A stretch of DNA of 64,000 nt from Bradyrhizobium sp. LTSP885 (GCF_000938305.1 NZ_JYMT01000004.1:1-64000), one strand, 5' to 3'; numbered from the stretch's first letter, positions 1-8,847 are shown. Program-made: numbers and translations. Notes: a model not told the origin generated them from the letters alone.

Positions 1-10
1 CCGTCATTGC

Positions 11-1058
11 TGTGCAAGTTCACTAATTCGCTGATTGAATTCTCTTGCGGGAGGATTCGATGCGCGACAACAGCTACGACCGGACGATTGAGCGGAACTA
101 CCTGCAGAAGTGGCGGTTCCTGATCCCGGAATACGAGGCGGTGAAAGCCGGGCGGTCGGCAACGTTCCGCCGGGTCGGAGATTTTTATCGGCATCACGGC
201 ACCTGCTCGCAAACCTTCCGGAAGTGTTACAACCGCTATTTGCAAAGCGGCGAGGAGGCCGACCTCTTGCCGCGGCGGCGCGGACCGAAGTGGAAGGAAC
301 GGCGCGAACCGGAAGGCATCGAGGCCGAGATCGTTGCTTGCCGCCAGAGGGGGATGAACCGCTACGAGATCCATGCTGTCTTGCGCGAGCGGCGCGATAC
401 GCTACCCTCGCCGTCGACGATCTACCGGGTCCTGAAACGCTATCATCTGAACCGGCGCACGCCGGCGATGCGCGAGGAGAAACGCCGCATTATCAAGGAC
501 AAGCTCGGCGAACTTGGCCATGTCGATCTGCATCAGCTGCCACGCGACGTGTTCCTGGCGCCACCCCCGGCCACGGCCTATATCGTCAGCCTGATCGACA
601 GCTGCTCGCGCCTGGCCTGGGCCGAGGTCATCACCTCCAAGAAAGCCTTGCCGGTCATGTTCAGGACGCTGAAGATGATCAACACCCTCAACGTCACCTA
701 TGGGCTGGTCTTCGCCGAAATCATGTCCGACAACGGCGCCGAGTTCGCATCCCGAAACAACCGTGAAGAGCATCCCTTCGAAGCCATGCTCCTCGAACTC
801 GGCATCAAGCATCGCTACACCAGACCCTATCGGCCGCAGACCAACGGCAAGATCGAACGGTTCTGGCGTACCCTCGACGACGACGTCATCGATGGGGCAA
901 CCTTCGATAACCTCGATCACTTCGCCAATGAACTCTTCGAGTACCTGATCTACTACAACAACCACAGGCCTCATCAGGCCCTTGGCGGCCAGACACCAAA
1001 GGACTTCGCTGCGACCAAAACTGAACCCATTCAATCAGCGAATTAGTGAACTTGCACA
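11..1058 (+). mobile_element. Complete IS481-family insertion sequence with perfect ends
   Basis: The element has perfect 30-bp terminal inverted repeats at 11-40 and 1029-1058, beginning TGTGCAAGTTCACTAATTCG. It is flanked on both sides by the direct repeat ATTGC (6-10 and 1059-1063), a 5-bp target duplication. The total length of 1048 bp and the single DDE transposase fit the IS481 family, whose ends usually start TGT. Ends, duplication and transposase are all intact, so it is probably recent and possibly active. Confidence 0.93.
60..1046 (+). CDS. IS481-family transposase
   Basis: DDE transposase that cuts and joins the ends of the surrounding element. From the N-terminus it has a helix-turn-helix region (about residues 20-60), a second DNA-binding segment (85-130) and the rve integrase core with candidate catalytic residues D156 (in GHVDLHQLP), D224 (in MSDNGAEF) and E266 (in PQTNGKIERFWRTL). 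The ATG at 60 is preceded by GGGAGG at 49-54 with 5-base spacing. A TTG at 45 in frame is less likely. At 328 aa the protein is full length. Its TAG stop (1044-1046) lies inside the right terminal inverted repeat, which makes the element very compact. Confidence 0.93.
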   Translation: MRDNSYDRTIERNYLQKWRFLIPEYEAVKAGRSATFRRVGDFYRHHGTCSQTFRKCYNRYLQSGEEADLLPRRRGPKWKERREPEGIEAEIVACRQRGMNRYEIHAVLRERRDTLPSPSTIYRVLKRYHLNRRTPAMREEKRRIIKDKLGELGHVDLHQLPRDVFLAPPPATAYIVSLIDSCSRLAWAEVITSKKALPVMFRTLKMINTLNVTYGLVFAEIMSDNGAEFASRNNREEHPFEAMLLELGIKHRYTRPYRPQTNGKIERFWRTLDDDVIDGATFDNLDHFANELFEYLIYYNNHRPHQALGGQTPKDFAATKTEPIQSAN

Positions 1059-1211
1059 ATTGCGAGCGAAGCGAAGCAATCCATCGCTCCGCTTGTGCGG
1101 AAGCATGGATTGCTTCGTCGCTTCGCTTCTCGCAATGACGCGGAGAGAGCACAGCTTTCATCGAGCGCGTTGATGCGTGGCTGGCAGCGCCAGAGACCAC
1201 GCCTCCGCTGC

Positions 1212-1598
1212 TTAAGTCTCAAATCGCTTCTCGGCGTGGAACGACTTGGCGGTCACCAACCAGCAGCCATTGACCAGATGGAACGAGAGGTAGTCGACAT
1301 AGATGATCGTGTCGATCCGCACCCTCACCTTGACGAGCGCCTGATCCGGCGAGGCAAAATCGACCAACAATATCTCCTGCTGCCGCGGCGCATTCTTGGC
1401 CTTTGGGGATGGGTTTGACGCAAGCAGCTTGCGGTACTCGGCCGCGGGCAGGATGCGCAAACCACCATCGCGAAGGCCGTGCAAATGGGCCGATGGCGCG
1501 AATACGCTGTCAAACCGCCCGATGTCGGAATCGTACATCAGCTCGAGGTACCGATCGACCGCGGCGAGCAAGGCGGCATGGGTGGCGGCGTTCGTCAT
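1212..1598 (-). CDS. NTF2-like (SnoaL/lumazine-binding type) protein
   Basis: 128-aa single-domain protein with the cone-fold pattern of the nuclear transport factor 2-like superfamily. An N-terminal helix (HAALLAAVDRYLELMYDSD) is followed by 'FDSVFAPSAHLHGL' and a C-terminal sheet (VKVRVRIDTIIYVDYLSFHLVNGCWLVTAKSFH). Such proteins are small enzymes or binding proteins of varied function, and nothing here shows the substrate. GGAG lies upstream of the ATG. It is transcribed divergently from the Lrp-type regulator at 1732, with 133 bp between the starts, so that regulator could control it; this is inference. Confidence 0.75.
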   Translation of the reverse strand: MTNAATHAALLAAVDRYLELMYDSDIGRFDSVFAPSAHLHGLRDGGLRILPAAEYRKLLASNPSPKAKNAPRQQEILLVDFASPDQALVKVRVRIDTIIYVDYLSFHLVNGCWLVTAKSFHAEKRFET

Positions 1599-1731
1599 TT
1601 GCGTCGGCTCCGGGTTGAGAATTGCAGCCGAACGATCGCATCTCGGGGCAAGGCAGGTCCTTGCAAACTGCGCCGTCTAACCTAAGCTGTGCGCAATATC
1701 TCGCCCTTGGCCTCGCGAAAGCTTCGCTATC

Positions 1732-2226
1732 ATGCCAAAATCCGATATGGACGCGATTGACCGTCGGATCATCGTCGAGTTGCAGGCGGATGCGCGGCTG
1801 ACAAATGTCGAACTCGCTGACCGTATCGGGCTGTCGCCCTCGCCTTGCCTGCGCCGCGTCAAGCGCCTGGAGCGCGAAGGCTATATCGAAGGCTATCGCG
1901 CAGCCCTGCGCCGCGAGCGCGTCGGTCTCGGCTTCTCGGTCTTCGTCGGCGTCAAGATCGACGGCCACGCCAACGACGTCGCACTCGGCTTCGAGAAGAC
2001 CATCGCGGCACTCCCCGAGGTGGTCGCATGCCATCTCGTCTCAGGCGAGTCTGACTACTTCCTGGAAGTAGTGGTGCCCGACCTCGAACATTACCAGCAA
2101 TTCCTGGTCGGCAAGCTCTTGAACTTGTCGATCGTGAAGGAAGTGAGGAGCAACATTGCGCTCCAGACCATCAAGGCAGGAGCGCCGCTTCCGCTCGGAC
2201 ATTTGCGTGACCAACGCGGTAGGTAG
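1732..2226 (+). CDS. Lrp/AsnC family transcriptional regulator
   Basis: 164-aa DNA-binding regulator. The N-terminal AsnC-type helix-turn-helix (about residues 4-60) starts MDAIDRRIIVELQADARLTN and continues with 'ELADRIGLSPSPCLRRVKRLEREGYI'. The C-terminal RAM ligand-binding domain (about 70-150) includes 'GESDYFLEVVVPDLEHYQQFL'. The family forms dimers to octamers and usually senses amino acids. It lies between a divergent NTF2-like gene and a co-directional OsmC gene 235 bp downstream, so either could be a target. Length and domain order are normal. Confidence 0.9.
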   Translation: MPKSDMDAIDRRIIVELQADARLTNVELADRIGLSPSPCLRRVKRLEREGYIEGYRAALRRERVGLGFSVFVGVKIDGHANDVALGFEKTIAALPEVVACHLVSGESDYFLEVVVPDLEHYQQFLVGKLLNLSIVKEVRSNIALQTIKAGAPLPLGHLRDQRGR

Positions 2227-2461
2227 CCTCCATCCACCACTGGTGAGCATCAACTCGCCTTATCGGAAACGATCGGCGTCGCCGCAGTCCACCCCGCTTC
2301 CAACCTCTCGATCGATTTCGTCTGCACTCCTGCACGCACGAGAAAAATGCTGCTGCAAATTTCGCGCTTCGCACCGCGGCTGTCGTTTTTGTTGTGCCGC
2401 TATTGCCTGACTTACGTTGTTCGATCAGCCTCTGGTCGCTGATCCCAGAGGAAGACGAACA

Positions 2462-2983
2462 ATGACCTTCAAGTTCAAACAGGTTTTCTCGGACACTCAA
2501 CAGGCGCTCGGCGCCGATCCCGCACAGGCGCAGGCCGTGTTTCAGGCGAGTTCGCGTCTCGGTGACGGCGTGAACAGCAGCGTCGCGGTCCGGCAGTTCA
2601 ATGTCGGCGTAGACGAGCCGCCGGCGCTCGGCGGTCAGGACACCGCGCCCAATCCCGTCGAGTACATTCTTGCAGCGCTCGGCTCATGCCAGGAAATCAC
2701 CTATCGCCTCTATGCGGACGCGTTGGGGATTCCCCTCAACGGCGTGTCGGTCCAGTTGTCCGGTACGATCGATCTGCGCGGCTTCTTCAACGTCGATCAA
2801 GGCGTCCGGCCCGGCTTCCAGCACATCGAAGCGCACGTCGTCATCGATAGTCCCGCATCCGCCGCCGACATCGCGCGGCTGAAGGAGACGGTCGACCGGC
2901 ATTGTCCCGTGCTGGATATTCTCCGCAACCCGACGCCGGTCGATCTGAAGCTTCGCACCGGTCCGTTGAGCGTCGCGGCGTAA
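2462..2983 (+). CDS. OsmC family peroxiredoxin-like protein
   Basis: 173-aa OsmC/YhfA-type protein. Family members reduce organic hydroperoxides with two cysteines, seen here as C76 (AALGSCQEIT) and C148 (DRHCPVLDI). The ATG at 2462 is preceded by AGAGGAAG at good spacing; an in-frame ATG at 2417 has no such site. The substrate is not evident, and the subgroup with an extended N-terminus includes proteins without proven peroxidase activity. It may be under control of the upstream Lrp/AsnC gene. Confidence 0.85.
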   Translation: MTFKFKQVFSDTQQALGADPAQAQAVFQASSRLGDGVNSSVAVRQFNVGVDEPPALGGQDTAPNPVEYILAALGSCQEITYRLYADALGIPLNGVSVQLSGTIDLRGFFNVDQGVRPGFQHIEAHVVIDSPASAADIARLKETVDRHCPVLDILRNPTPVDLKLRTGPLSVAA

Positions 2984-3111
2984 CGCCGCCTCGTGAGCGT
3001 TAACTCACCTTCCACCATGCGCGGAGCCCGCCTGCGGTAACCATAAGACTTAACAGCGCGTCAATGCACCCCGAACAAGTCTAACGGTTTCGCAATGGGG
3101 GAGAATGACCC

Positions 3112-3222
3112 GTGGACGCGTTTGCATTTGAGTTTATGGGAATGGCGATGATTGCGCTGTGCCTCGTGGTGCTGGCGATGCCGGCGGCGCGCCGGCCGTC
3201 GAAGAAGATGGGCTACGAGTGA
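3112..3222 (+). CDS. Small single-span membrane protein (36 aa)
   Basis: A GTG-started reading frame preceded by GGGGGAG at a suitable distance encodes MDAFAFEFMGMAMIALCLVV followed by LAMPAARRPSKKMGYE. It has one hydrophobic segment of about 18 residues and a basic tail, as expected for a small inner-membrane protein with N-out, C-in topology. It has no recognised family. The coding call depends on the ribosome site and the clean hydrophobic/basic pattern only. Confidence 0.45.
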   Translation: MDAFAFEFMGMAMIALCLVVLAMPAARRPSKKMGYE

Positions 3223-3335
3223 GTGCGCGATCCGATCGCCTTTGCGACGTTCAGTGGCATTAGTTTGAGCCGGTCCCGACCGCATTTGAGCCCCAATAGT
3301 CTGATCCAACCCGATAGCATTTTGATGGGTGAATT

Positions 3336-3650
3336 GTGCTGTCGAGGACCGCGATCACACTGATGCTTGCTGCGGTGCCTTGGTCAGCATCGGCGGTGTC
3401 AGCGCAGACTGCTCAAGATGAGCAACTGCGGCACGTCATTTCCAATCTCAAGGCCTGCGTCCGAACACATGCCCCCGCAGCTCAGGCCATCGGAATTCAG
3501 ACGATTGGCGACGCGGTGAATTACTTCGTCGAAGTGTGCAATATTCCGATGCCTGATCTTGCAAGAATTGGCGCGCTTCCGCCCGGCATCATCCGGGGCA
3601 CGATCGCACGGGAGTGGACGGCTCTCGCTGACATGGCGCGCCCGCGCTAA
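3336..3650 (+). CDS. Small secreted protein of unknown function
   Basis: 104 aa starting at GTG. The first ~24 residues form a signal peptide (MLSRTAITLMLAAVPWSASA, then VSAQ), with likely cleavage after VSA. The mature part is about 80 residues with two cysteines (in LKACVRTH and VEVCNIP) that could form a disulfide in the periplasm. I do not recognise the family. It is followed after 176 bp by the SLC13-type transporter, with no sign of coupling. Confidence 0.6.
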   Translation: MLSRTAITLMLAAVPWSASAVSAQTAQDEQLRHVISNLKACVRTHAPAAQAIGIQTIGDAVNYFVEVCNIPMPDLARIGALPPGIIRGTIAREWTALADMARPR

Positions 3651-3826
3651 GATCAGGCTTGCCGCCGAACGCGCGGCCTCGACGCGGGTACTGTCTATCG
3701 CGACCGCAGCACAGCTGCCCGCTGGGCTCGCACACAGCCCTGCTCTCCAATGCTATGTTTGCGCATGTTCCAGCGAGTCGCGACACTGCGACTTCACCGA
3801 TCCCGCCCTCTACCAGCAATTACACC

Positions 3827-5131
3827 ATGACCTCGACCGCCACGTCGCTGATTCATCCCGGCTGGTTTGCAGCGATCGCGATCCTGCTCTGGGCCACCAG
3901 CGTGCTGCCCGAATATCTCACCGCCCTGCTGTTCTTTGCCGCGGTCGCCGTGTTCCGCGCGGCGCCGCCGGAGGTGCTGTTCTCCGGTTTTCAGTCGGAT
4001 GCGTTCTGGCTGGTGCTCGGCGGCTTCGTGATCGGCGCTGCGATCCGCAAAGTCGGACTGGCCGACCGGATTGCCGGGCACCTCGCCGGCCGGCTCACCG
4101 GATCCTGGTTCGCGATGGTGGCCGGCGTCATTGCGCTGACCTACGCGCTGGCTTTCGTGATGCCGTCGAACATGGGTCGCATCGCGCTGTTGATGCCGAT
4201 CATCATGGCGCTGGCCGATCGCGCCGGCTTGGCTGAGGGATCGCCCGGCCGCACGGCGTTGGCGCTCGCCGTCGGCTTCGGCACCTATCAACTGTCTGCG
4301 TCGATCCTGCCGGCCAATGTGCCGAACCTGATCATGACGGGCGCGGCCGAGCGCGCCTATGGCGTTCATTTCGACTACATGTCGTATCTCGTGCTGCATG
4401 CGCCTGTGATCGGCATCCTCAAGGGCGTCGTCCTCGTCGGCTGCCTGATGTGGATGTTTCCGGCCTCGCCGCAGCGGATCGAAGGCCGCGCGGTAACAAC
4501 ACCGATGAGCGCCGCCGAATGGCGGCTGTCGCTCATTCTGCTGGTCACGCTCGCGCTCTGGATGACGGACAATGTGCACGGTATCCGCCCGGCCTGGGTG
4601 GGCCTGGTGTCGGCGTGCCTCTGCCTGCTGCCGCGGATCGGATTCCTCAACGGCGAGGAGTTCGCCGCCGGCGTCAATGTCCGCACCTGCGTCTACCTCG
4701 CCGGTATCCTCGGGCTTGCCGCCGTCGTTGCCTGGTCCGGGCTCGGCAACGCGATCGGCGATGCGCTGATTCCGCATCTGCCGCTCGATCCGGCCCACCC
4801 GGCGGCCGATTTCGCCTCGATGATCGGGCTCGCCAGCCTGTTGAATTTCGTCGTCACCGCCAACGGCGTGCCCGCCGTGTTCACGCCGCTTGCCTCGGCA
4901 CTTGCCGAGCACACCGGCCTGAGCCTGCCGACCGTCCTGATGTCGCAGGTCTTCGCCTATGCAACGCCGCTGCTGCCCTATCAAGCCGCGCCGATCGTCG
5001 TCGCCGCCGGCATGGCCTGGGTCCCAGCCAGCGCCGCGCTCAAGATGTGCCTGCTGGTCGGGCTGATCTCGTTCGTGCTGCTCGGGCCGCTGTATCTGCT
5101 CTGGTTTCGCCTGCTCGGCTGGATCGGTTGA
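3827..5131 (+). CDS. SLC13/DASS-type anion permease
   Basis: 434-aa inner-membrane protein with about 11-12 hydrophobic spans. It resembles the divalent anion:Na+ symporter (CitT/ArsB-like) superfamily, which moves di- and tricarboxylates, sulfate or related anions. The two re-entrant regions look like 'FVMPSNMGRIALLMPI' (first half) and 'LNFVVTANGVPAVFTPLASA' (second half). In both, the usual SNT sodium/anion motif is altered (PSNMG; TANGV), so the substrate is uncertain. The ATG at 3827 starts just before the first hydrophobic segment; upstream in-frame ATGs (3755, 3659) would add a tail without membrane character. Confidence 0.75.
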   Translation: MTSTATSLIHPGWFAAIAILLWATSVLPEYLTALLFFAAVAVFRAAPPEVLFSGFQSDAFWLVLGGFVIGAAIRKVGLADRIAGHLAGRLTGSWFAMVAGVIALTYALAFVMPSNMGRIALLMPIIMALADRAGLAEGSPGRTALALAVGFGTYQLSASILPANVPNLIMTGAAERAYGVHFDYMSYLVLHAPVIGILKGVVLVGCLMWMFPASPQRIEGRAVTTPMSAAEWRLSLILLVTLALWMTDNVHGIRPAWVGLVSACLCLLPRIGFLNGEEFAAGVNVRTCVYLAGILGLAAVVAWSGLGNAIGDALIPHLPLDPAHPAADFASMIGLASLLNFVVTANGVPAVFTPLASALAEHTGLSLPTVLMSQVFAYATPLLPYQAAPIVVAAGMAWVPASAALKMCLLVGLISFVLLGPLYLLWFRLLGWIG

Positions 5132-5196
5132 AGCCAGTCGTCGTTGAAATAATCTCGCTTAACCCGTCATCGAATGGCGATATCGTGGCCCGACAC

Positions 5197-6459
5197 ATGG
5201 GCTTACGCAACTCAGGGAATCGGCAACACTTGAGCGACACCGGACACATCGATCACCCAGACGCGCGGCCTTCGGCGGCGAGCCAGACGCATTCGCCCCT
5301 TGAGGTACTACTGATTTTCCTCAAGCTCGGCGTGAGCTGCTTCGGCGGCCCGATCGCCCATATCGGTTATTTCCGCGACGAGTTCGTCGTCCGCAGGCGC
5401 TGGCTTGACGAGCAGTCCTACGCGGACCTCGTCGCGCTTTGCCAGTTCCTGCCGGGTCCGGCGAGCAGCCAGGTCGGCTTTTCGCTCGGCTTGATGCGCG
5501 CCGGGTATTTGGGCGCGCTGGCGGCCTGGACCGGCTTCACGCTACCCTCGGCGATCGCACTCGTGCTGTTCGCCTTCGGCGCGAGCGGGCTGAGCGGCCC
5601 GGTAGGCACCGGGCTGGTCCACGGCCTCAAGCTGGTTGCGGTTGCGATCGTGGCCCAGGCGGTCTGGGGCATGGCGCGCTCGCTGTGTCCCGACCGCGAG
5701 CGTGCGTCGATTGCAACGGTGGCGGCGATTGTCATCCTCATCAGTTCCTCGTCGATCGCGCAGATCGGAGCGATCGTCCTGGGCGCCGTCGCTGGACTCC
5801 GGCTCTGCCAGGCGCAGCAACAGGCCAGTGACGCCGCCCACATCGCGATGCCGGTATCGCGCCGCGTTGGCCTCGGCGCCTTCGCGGTGTTCGTCGCGCT
5901 GCTGGTCGGGCTACCATTGCTTGCCCGGATGTGGCCCGGCCTCGGCATGTTCGACGCGTTCTATCGCTCGGGGGCGCTGGTGTTCGGCGGCGGGCACGTC
6001 GTCCTGCCGCTGTTGCGCGAAGCGGCCGTAGCGCCGGGCTGGATCAGCGACGACGCCTTCCTGACCGGCTATGGCGCGGCACAGGCGGTGCCGGGTCCTC
6101 TGTTCACCTTCGCCGCCTATCTCGGCGCTGTGATCGGCGGCGTGCCGGGCGCGATCGTTGGACTGATCGGCATCTTCGTGCCCGGGATCCTCGTCCTGCT
6201 CGCCGCCCTGCCGTTCTGGAACAGTTTCCGCAAGCGGGCCAACGCGCAGGCGATGATGCGCGGCGTTAACGCCGCGGTCGTCGGCATCCTCGGCGCGGCC
6301 CTCTACGATCCGGTCTGGAGCACCACGGTTCATCGCCCGCTCGATGTCGCGATCGCACTCGCCGGCTTCGTCCTGCTCACCGCATGGCGCGCGCCGCCGC
6401 TGCTGGTGGTCGCGCTCTGCGCCGCATGCGGCGTCGCCACGGCGCTGTTCCAGTCCTGA
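5197..6459 (+). CDS. Chromate transporter, ChrA family (long-chain type)
   Basis: 420-aa protein with two CHR domains. The N-terminal half has the hallmark 'LGVSCFGGPIAHIGYFRDEFV' region and 'CQFLPGPASSQVGFSLG'. The C-terminal half repeats the pattern with 'GALVFGGGHVVLPLL' and 'GYGAAQAVPGPLFTFAAYLGA'. Such duplicated proteins export chromate across the inner membrane. Start uncertain: ATG at 5197 or GTG at 5185, neither with a strong ribosome site. No chrB regulator is adjacent, so resistance is not proven and the physiological substrate may be another oxyanion. Confidence 0.88.
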   Translation: MGLRNSGNRQHLSDTGHIDHPDARPSAASQTHSPLEVLLIFLKLGVSCFGGPIAHIGYFRDEFVVRRRWLDEQSYADLVALCQFLPGPASSQVGFSLGLMRAGYLGALAAWTGFTLPSAIALVLFAFGASGLSGPVGTGLVHGLKLVAVAIVAQAVWGMARSLCPDRERASIATVAAIVILISSSSIAQIGAIVLGAVAGLRLCQAQQQASDAAHIAMPVSRRVGLGAFAVFVALLVGLPLLARMWPGLGMFDAFYRSGALVFGGGHVVLPLLREAAVAPGWISDDAFLTGYGAAQAVPGPLFTFAAYLGAVIGGVPGAIVGLIGIFVPGILVLLAALPFWNSFRKRANAQAMMRGVNAAVVGILGAALYDPVWSTTVHRPLDVAIALAGFVLLTAWRAPPLLVVALCAACGVATALFQS

Positions 6460-6544
6460 ACAGTCAGGACCGCCCTTTCAGGCGTCTGGTTAACAGCACT
6501 TTCACCGGTTTGGCCGGAGAATGTTTGCCTCTGGAGCAAGGCAG

Positions 6545-7666
6545 ATGCCAACCGTCAATGGACAGCCGGACACAACGAGAGTCCCCGCGCTGGACCTGAT
6601 GCGCGTCGCCGCCGTAGGCGCCGTGATCCTGTACCATTACGGTTTCTGGGGCCCCGCGTCGAACGACGGCGTCACGCAAGTCGCGCTGCCGTGGCTGACC
6701 CCGATCGCGCAATACGGGTTCCTCGGCGTGCCCGTGTTCTTCGCGATCAGCGGCTTTGTCATCGCCTACTCGGCGGAAGGCAGGACGCCGGTCGGGTTCG
6801 CGATCGCCCGCTTCAGCCGAATCTACCCGACCTTCGTGATTTGCATGACGCTGACGTTCCTCGCGACGCTGGTGCTGGGCCGCGGGCATTTCCAGGTGAC
6901 ATCAGGGCAATGGCTGGCGAACCTGTTCATTGCAGCCCCCATGTTCGGCCAGCCCTACGTCGATGCGGCCTACTGGTCACTGGTGATCGAGGTCGTGTTC
7001 TACGCCTGGGTCACGGCGTTGCTGGCGTTGGGCCTGTTCCCGCGGCGGATCGACGTCATCATCCTCGCGTGGCTCGCAATCACTTTCGTCAACGAACTCA
7101 CCATTGACGCTCCGCTGTTCGAGAAGCTGTTCATGGCCGACGACAGCGGCTTCTTCGCCGTGGGTCTGCTGATCTACGAGCATTACCGCGGGCGGCGCGA
7201 CGCCAAGCTCTATGGCCTGCTGGCGCTGGCGCTGGGAACGGCAGTGTTTCAGGCCGTCCACAAGCTGGAGCGGCTCGACGTCCATACCGGTGGCAGCTTC
7301 GATCCCCGCATCGTTGCGGCCATCTGCGTCGTCTCGCTGGGCATCGTGTTCCTGGCGACCCGCATCAAGTCCATTCCGTTGCCGAGGGTCCTCGTCGTCG
7401 CCGCAGGCGGCATCACCTATCCGCTCTACCTTCTGCATATGCAGCTCGGCTACGTGATCTTTCTCTCCGCGGCGTCCGATCGGAACCACGCTCTGTGGTC
7501 CGTGATCGTCGTGACCGGCATGGTCCTGCTGGCGTGGTTTGTCTGGCGCGTGCTCGAACGCCCCGTGCACCGCTTGACCAAGGACAGTTTGACGGCACTC
7601 GCATCGCGGCTCGGATGGCCGTCGCGCATCCAACGCGCCGGCAAGGAACTGATCAGTCCGGTCTAG
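6545..7666 (+). CDS. Acyltransferase 3 (OafA/NodX-type) membrane protein
   Basis: 373 aa with about ten membrane spans. The family transfers acetyl, succinyl or other acyl groups to surface sugars, lipids or peptides. Visible marks are 'RVPALDLMRVAAVGAVILYHY' (the usual R-LD-LR start plus the conserved H), 'GVPVFFAISGFVIAYS' and 'YWSLVIEVVFYAWVT'. The ATG at 6545 has GGAG 8 bases upstream; the ATG at 6521 has its GGAG too close. No polysaccharide genes flank it, so the acceptor is unknown. Confidence 0.88.
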   Translation: MPTVNGQPDTTRVPALDLMRVAAVGAVILYHYGFWGPASNDGVTQVALPWLTPIAQYGFLGVPVFFAISGFVIAYSAEGRTPVGFAIARFSRIYPTFVICMTLTFLATLVLGRGHFQVTSGQWLANLFIAAPMFGQPYVDAAYWSLVIEVVFYAWVTALLALGLFPRRIDVIILAWLAITFVNELTIDAPLFEKLFMADDSGFFAVGLLIYEHYRGRRDAKLYGLLALALGTAVFQAVHKLERLDVHTGGSFDPRIVAAICVVSLGIVFLATRIKSIPLPRVLVVAAGGITYPLYLLHMQLGYVIFLSAASDRNHALWSVIVVTGMVLLAWFVWRVLERPVHRLTKDSLTALASRLGWPSRIQRAGKELISPV

Positions 7667-7788
7667 GCCCAGCCGGTGCAAGCCCCTTGCCGGCAGATGC
7701 GTCACCCATTCGAGTTTATCACTTGGCGATCGCTGATTGAATCGCCGTGACGGACGCGACTCCGTCGGCTGGATCGGTTGAGCCATAC

Positions 7789-8178
7789 TCAAAACTGGAA
7801 CGGAATAACTGATACGGATATTTTGCCGTCCGGCGATTGTTGCACCGTGAAATCCAGCTCTTTCGAGGCCTTGATGTCGCCGACGCTCACCGAAATTGCG
7901 CCGCTACATTGCAGCGTTCGCTTATCTGGACTCGTTGACGTCGTAACTATTCTCTCGCCGAGAAGATAGAGCGGTTTTGTGTTCTCTAAATTCGGCTTCG
8001 CGGTTGAATTTTTTTCGGCGAAGTTGAGCAGCGGATTGCGGTGGTCGTCCGAGACAATTTCGAGTACGGCACCGCGGGTTTCAATGGAATCGCACTCGGG
8101 CTTGGCGTTGCATCCGCTCAAAACAATCAGGAGCGGGAAGGTCCAAAAAGCTGGCAATCGATCGCAACGAAGTGGCAT
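7789..8178 (-). CDS. Putative lipoprotein of unknown function
   Basis: 129 aa from the ATG at 8178 (an in-frame ATG at 8214 is possible). The N-terminus MPLRCDRLPAFWTFPLLIVL runs into a lipobox LSGC, giving a lipid-anchored protein with a mature part of about 108 residues beginning CNAKPEC. Both ends look beta-rich. No family recognised. Codon use is less GC-biased than in neighbouring genes (for example AAAACTGGAA near the 3' end), so recent acquisition is possible. Confidence 0.55.
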   Translation of the reverse strand: MPLRCDRLPAFWTFPLLIVLSGCNAKPECDSIETRGAVLEIVSDDHRNPLLNFAEKNSTAKPNLENTKPLYLLGERIVTTSTSPDKRTLQCSGAISVSVGDIKASKELDFTVQQSPDGKISVSVIPFQF

Positions 8179-8321
8179 CCGGCATGCTTCCGCGTGGTTC
8201 AGCGTTTCCGACAACCTGACCGAAGAAGCATTGTTCCTCTAGCCTCCTATCGTTCTCTGGCTTTCTGTTCCCAAGCAGCGGGGGGCGGCATTTTCCGCTC
8301 CCCTCTGCCAGATGACGTTCG

Positions 8322-8552
8322 TTATTTTTCCTGCTCCATTGTCACCGCGACATCCGCGTTCGCGGAGAGCCGGACCTTGTTGCCTTCAACTTCGGCGATG
8401 AGGCCCTTATCGATGAAATGATGATGGCCCTTATGAGACCCCTCACCGCTGTCCTTTTTCGTCAGCTTGATGCGACCACCTTCGACCTTGTCCACGGTCC
8501 CAATGTGCACGCCGTCGGCGCCGATCACTTCCATATGCTCTTTGACGTCCAT
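8322..8552 (-). CDS. DUF2171 family protein
   Basis: 76-aa protein with the PRC-barrel-like DUF2171 pattern: 'IGADGVHIGTVDKVEGGRIKLTKKD' then 'HHHFIDKGLIAEVEGNKVRLSANADVA'. Members are small soluble proteins often linked to stress responses, but no mechanism is established. The ATG at 8552 has a GAGAGG ribosome site; longer upstream starts in the same frame lack one. Confidence 0.85.
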   Translation of the reverse strand: MDVKEHMEVIGADGVHIGTVDKVEGGRIKLTKKDSGEGSHKGHHHFIDKGLIAEVEGNKVRLSANADVAVTMEQEK

Positions 8553-8601
8553 TTTTTTCGTCCTCTCTGGAATGGCTAACACGCGAAGTCGACGCCTGTT
8601 C

Positions 8602-8633
8602 AAACAAAAAGGCCCCGGGAGAACCGAGGGCCC
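8602..8633 (-). terminator. Rho-independent terminator of the charged small-protein gene
   Basis: Read on the minus strand, GGCCCTCGG, a short loop and CCCGGGGCC form a stem followed by TTTTT and further U-rich sequence (plus-strand A-run 8606-8610). It lies just after the gene ending at 8671 and before the DUF2171 start at 8552, separating the two transcripts. Confidence 0.7.
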
Positions 8634-8670
8634 CAATTCACCGAGGGGTACCCGCCCTCGTGATGCGCTA

Positions 8671-8847
8671 TCACTTCTGTTCGCGCGCGAGGCGCTCGGC
8701 CTTCAATCGTTCGAAGTTTGCACGAAAGGCGTCATCCGCCTTCTTCCGCTCGGCCAGCGCCTTTTGGGCGTCCCAAAGGCTCTTTTCCTTCTTTGCCGCG
8801 CGTTCCTCGGCAGTGGGTTGCCGCTTCTCTTGGGTTTCATAATCCAT
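8671..8847 (-). CDS. Small charged helical protein of unknown function
   Basis: 58 aa from the ATG at 8847: MDYETQEKRQPTAEERAAKK, then a lysine/glutamate-rich helix ending LKAERLAREQK. It looks like a soluble, mostly helical, possibly coiled-coil protein. The frame stays open to an ATG at 8955 (94 aa), which has a better ribosome site (GAGG about 7 bases upstream), so the longer form is a real alternative. I believe similar short proteins are common in Bradyrhizobium, from recollection only. Confidence 0.55.
   Translation of the reverse strand: MDYETQEKRQPTAEERAAKKEKSLWDAQKALAERKKADDAFRANFERLKAERLAREQK

Larger units (their letters stand above)
1..1140. repeat. Palindromic dispersed repeat split by the IS element
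   Basis: Removing the insertion sequence and one copy of ATTGC joins 1-10 to 1064 onward. This restores a long imperfect palindrome whose left arm begins CGTCATTGCGAGCGAAGCGA and runs into AGCAATCCAT. Its right arm is at 1105-1140 (ATGGATTGCTTCGTCGCTTC, then GCTTCTCGCAATGACG). The arms match apart from a 6-base insertion in the right arm, and the loop is about 24 bases. I recognise this type of hairpin as a common intergenic repeat in Bradyrhizobium and Rhodopseudomonas genomes; that is recollection, not a search. Confidence 0.75.

Noticed and set aside
3794..4984. 396-residue minus-strand open frame opposite the SLC13-type gene
   Set aside because: Shadow of the transporter gene; rich in R, H, Q and D with no membrane or enzyme motif.
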